This document shows positions 9,623 through 12,602 of a stretch of 12,602 nt of DNA, piece by piece. Origin of the DNA: Paraglomus occultum (lineage: Eukaryota; Glomeromycota; Glomeromycetes; Paraglomerales; Paraglomeraceae). Every line of letters starts with the position of its first letter. Position 1 is the stretch's first letter. Where the stretch lies: contig CAJVPJ010001074.1 of the NCBI GenBank assembly GCA_910592205.1, forward strand, positions 1 to 12,602. The letters run 5' to 3'. The translations under genes and the position numbers were made by a program. A model generated the notes under the pieces. It was not told where the DNA came from. It ran no database searches and worked only from the letters and a program-made list of their open reading frames with translations.

Positions 9623-9666
9623 TTGGATCAAGTTTCGGCTGTTCGAGTATTTGGGACTTGATCCAA
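9623..9666. repeat. perfect 11-bp hairpin, TTGGATCAAGT / ACTTGATCCAA
   Basis: The arms at 9623-9633 and 9656-9666 are exact inverted copies around a 22-base loop. Fewer than one 11-bp pair at such close spacing is expected by chance in the window. There is no T-run after it on the plus strand until the T8 tract at 9693-9700. Confidence 0.6.
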
Positions 9667-11338
9667 GATTTGCACGAGAGGTAATACCTGGCTTTTTTTT
9701 AAATCTCTTCTGACACGCTTCCTTCCACGCAATCGTGCTTACGCACTCTATCTATCGTGAACACATTTGTATGTATCCACGTCCGACACTGAACGTAGAA
9801 TGAACTATCGTCGTGGAATTTATTGCGGATCTTCTCGTCGGATCAGTCAGAAGACGCCTGTAAATCCGTACTTCTATTCGCCAACGTATTAGCTCATTAC
9901 ATTCTCCCAACCAACCTCTCAGCATGGTGCACAACTTTATGTTGATGCTGCCGATGGATTGTGAGATGGAATTCGAAATTTTCACAATGTCAAGGGTGTC
10001 TCAGTTGTTGAGGTATTGGGTTAGCTGATTTACAGTAGTTTTATATTGATGGCGATTATCTGGGAGACAGAATGACGGATTAGTTTAATGACTTGTGGTG
10101 ATCTGAAGACACAACATTGAGAAACGTACTGACAAAGATTACTTTTTTTTTCAAAAAAATAGACTTGATGAACAAACCTTTGCATTAATCAAGTGTGAAT
10201 AGAAAGAAACATATGTTGCTTCAGGAAGAGAACGTTGAATTCTTCCAGGTCAAAATTCTTAAACGTGGAGCGCGATGATCAACGAATGTGTCAGACGGTA
10301 CGCGTGCAGGATTACATTCATACTTGAATCTGATGTTTACTAGCTATTTCCTCCCATGCTGATACACGATTGTCCCGCGACTATGGAATAGATACCCCAG
10401 ATTATCTGCCAATTTTAGGTGCATGACTCATATAAGGGGAAGACAAACACAATACAACTGATTTGGACCATTGGATAACACAACGGCAGCTCGAAAATTT
10501 CACCTTTCCTTCTCGTGACAAGGGCGTCATATACTATATAATCCGAATGAATAACGGGTGGGGCATTGAGATTATTATGGATTAAGTACTCTGCCGTGAC
10601 CTTTTTTAAAAAACGAAATTTCATCTGCTCTTTGATGCAGATAAATGAACTGTTTAACGTTAATAAAGTTCTCGGGATAAGTATTACGAACCAATATTGT
10701 AGATACAGTGGAGTTATCGGACGCGATTGTTGGCTTGCAACGAAACAAATCTGACTGATATAAGGCTTTGTTCTGATAATTTGAAAAGCAGTAGAATTAC
10801 AGTTGAGCAGATCGAAAATTGGGAAGGTTATTTGAGAGGAAAATTCGTACTAGAATAATGTGATGAAAAGTGGAAGAATAATGGTGAGGATGTGGGATGG
10901 CGACGATTGCAAAAGCATGGGTAAAGCTGATCAAACGATGGACGAAAGACGAGGAGGTAGAAACTACAATGTCGTCACACATTTCCGTTAGCCGGGCATG
11001 TGAACGAGCGATAGAAGAATCGAACCTCCCAACGACGTTGCGACTGTTGTAATAGAAGGTAACCAGCTACAAGTATAACCAATCTGGATAGTGGCTACGT
11101 ATCATCGAAGGCCTTGACGAGTTAACTAAGAACAAGCTCTAGAAAGCAAAGTTTGGCGGATGCATAGACTTTGATGGCTCCGCTAGTGAATAGAAAACAA
11201 AGGTGTTGATACGCTGTGTAGTAGAAACATGGTTAACGAAAACCGAGCAAAAACAGAAACAACCCTTAGAAAGTGATTTTCGCCGGCCAGCAATAATGAT
11301 CACTATATTAAGATGATTGGATCAAGGTTCGTCGCATA

Positions 11339-11401
11339 TGTACAATTTATCGCGCATTGAGCAAGAGGTTCCAGAAACGCGACTGTTCATCAAATTGTAC
11401 A
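11339..11401. repeat. 10-bp inverted repeat TGTACAATTT / AAATTGTACA
   Basis: The arms at 11339-11348 and 11392-11401 match exactly, with CGCG at both 11351-11354 and 11378-11381 inside the 43-base loop. The nested pairing would need an asymmetric internal loop, so a stable fold is uncertain. Confidence 0.4.
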
Positions 11402-11811
11402 ATGGGAAGACGATGAAGATACGCTATGCATTGGATGGAGATATGCATTAAAGCGTTGAATCGGGTCGATTATGGGAAATCTGAACTTGTATAAAGATTG
11501 ACGGTTTTCTAGTACTAGCGCTTACTATTACGTAAACCCATAATGTTTACATGCAACACACCTTACGCCGAAACTTGTAATATCCATGGACTTGAAGTCA
11601 AGTAATTTATTCAACATTAATGCTTAATTAATCTTAAATACATAAAGACCTCTCCCCCTAACCTACAATAAATGATATCTAATGAAGATGACTTCCTTAT
11701 AATACATACTCGTGTTGAATCCAAAACTTTGCCATTAAATTACTCAAGTTAAGGATTCTACATCACAACGACTCCCGAATTTTGGATATCCCAAGCGCCA
11801 GCTGTCTCTTT

Positions 11812-11851
11812 CTATTGCGAACTATTGTGAACCATTGTGAACTATTGCAAA
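11812..11851. repeat. 10-base tandem repeat, four copies (CTATTGYGAA)
   Basis: The consecutive units are CTATTGCGAA, CTATTGTGAA, CCATTGTGAA and CTATTGCAAA. The 10-base period puts each unit on about the same face of the helix, which is compatible with an array of protein-binding sites, but simple slippage explains it equally well. Confidence 0.75.
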
Positions 11852-12046
11852 CATTACGCCTTGCTGACGATAGTCTGATCCAGGTCCGTGATAAGGATAT
11901 TATGTTGCAGCTTCTCACATGTCTTTAAGACTGTTGAATCCGTTAGATTGAATGTAATCCTGTACGCGTACCGTCTGCCAGGCTCCTTGCCAGTTGCGCT
12001 CGGAAATGAAGGCTCGTCGGTCGTCGTTCCTTTTCCTCGGTACGCT

Positions 12047-12274
12047 CCTCCATCCGGAGGGCCGTCTACCCGTTCAGGTAGGATAACTTTGGTGTATACT
12101 TAGTTTGTATGGCTTCTCTGTGGTATGAGAGTCTTAAAGACCTCGAGAACGCCGCGGGCGTGTGTGAGGAGGGCTCTGTGCGAGTTTTGTGTGGAACCCT
12201 CCTCGAGGTCTTGGAAATATGTTGTTAGACGGAACTTGTACACCTTAGTGGACCGAACCCCACTTGAAAGTGGG
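12047..12274. other. G+C-rich block of consecutive hairpins, possible structured RNA or element fragment
   Basis: Four foldable units follow one another: CCTCC-ATCC-GGAGG (12047-12060), CTACC/GGTAG around a 6-base loop (12066-12081), a compound fold at 12137-12212 and CCCACT-TGAA-AGTGGG (12260-12273 within 12259-12274). In the compound fold an 11-bp arm AAGACCTCGAG (12137-12147) exactly complements CTCGAGGTCTT (12202-12212). An 8-bp GAGGAGGG (12166-12173) complements CCCTCCTC (12197-12204). ACGCC-GCG-GGCGT (12149-12161) forms a third stem. The G+C content is high (60% in the row starting 12001). I do not recognise it as rRNA, tRNA, SRP RNA or RNase P RNA and see no convincing A/B box. No ORF above 71 codons spans it. 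Confidence 0.4.
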
Positions 12275-12555
12275 TCTTTGCGCCGTGAAGCCTAAGCTCA
12301 ACAGCCTTGTCGGTTTCCCACTCTTTAGCAAAGGTGTTTTCTGTCCGACATGTCCCGTTTACAAAGACTCGAGCAAAAAAGAGGAAATCTCGATTGACGC
12401 GTAGCGGCTGTAGGCGTTTTGTCTGTAGTGTTCTTGCCATAAAAATGTTTGAGAAAATTTTTTCGAGATTGTGTACCGCAATGAGGTTGGGGGGGTGAAT
12501 ATATACGTTTCCACCAATTTCCTTTTATAGGGGTAGGCTAAAGCGGAGTAGTTTA

Positions 12556-12602
12556 TGCCACACAGAAGGTGCCACAAATTGACCAAGTGCCACAATCAGT
12601 AT
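12556..12602. repeat. three TGCCACA repeats at the window edge, possible transposon terminus
   Basis: TGCCACA occurs at 12556-12562, 12570-12576 and 12588-12594, the last two as GTGCCACAA. The sequence then runs CAATCAGTAT to the end of the window. Reiterated short motifs ending near CAGTAT look like the edge of a DNA transposon, but its other end and any TA target lie outside the window. Confidence 0.35.

Larger units (their letters stand above)
8613..11811. other. non-coding or unrecognised stretch with more balanced base composition
   Basis: G+C rises (50% in the row starting 9421), yet no frame stays open beyond about 100 codons on either strand. Several frames look vaguely protein-like, for example 9375-10026, 10142-10890 and 10897-11451 on the plus strand. 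Each has a stop every 15-40 codons and no motif I can place in a family. It may be a very old, mutated gene or transposon, or simply unconstrained sequence. Contained structures are hairpins at 9623-9666 and 11339-11401, plus a self-complementary TTTTTTAAAAAA at 10602-10613. Confidence 0.45.

Noticed and set aside
9375-10026. Plus-strand frame with protein-like runs (for example MEYLGLSYTDD), suggesting a pseudogene
   Set aside because: About six stops in some 218 codons is close to random, adjacent frames look equally plausible, and no domain could be named.
10897-11451. Plus-strand frame with eight internal stops, considered as a C-to-T-mutated gene or an alternative genetic code
   Set aside because: Stops include TGA as well as TAA/TAG, the intact transposase uses the standard code, and two other frames across the same bases are about as open.

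Overview
The window reads as repeat-rich, gene-poor eukaryotic DNA, most likely from an early-diverging fungus of the Mucoromycota/Glomeromycotina type. The evidence for this is a pogo/Tigger-type transposase gene split by two very short introns (71 and 70 bases) with fungal-looking splice signals, AT-rich flanks, and about 11 kb with no other convincing gene. The wording of the transposase resembles transposases I associate with arbuscular mycorrhizal fungi. That placement is inference from memory, not a search result.

Layout. Positions 1-1428 hold the 3' part of the transposase gene in three exons: the CENP-B/Tc5-type helix-turn-helix, a complete D-D-D catalytic core and an acidic C-terminal tail. 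A polyadenylation signal (1456-1461) and an 8-bp hairpin (1474-1494) follow. A subterminal array of TATAACGAT motifs then runs to the element's right end at 1618, which abuts a TA dinucleotide (1619-1620). The left end and the true start codon lie upstream of the window.

From 1621 to about 8000 the DNA is AT-rich, with simple repeats and small inverted repeats. The one exception is a G+C-richer patch near 5180-5700 that contains a doubtful 107-codon ORF behind a TATA-like box. From 8071 to 8612 there is a cluster of degenerate TTCGGATTAACG motifs in one orientation, probably the worn end of a second DNA transposon. From about 8700 the base composition becomes more balanced, but stop codons remain as frequent as expected by chance, so no gene is called there.

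The last 650 bases are locally G+C-rich and carry a run of hairpins (12047-12274), including a potential three-way junction at 12137-12212. The window ends in three TGCCACA repeats that look like the edge of another transposable element.

No multi-gene system is visible. The transposase and its own terminal repeats are the only demonstrable functional unit. The least explained signals are the structured block near 12.1 kb and the TTCGGATTA cluster near 8.5 kb.
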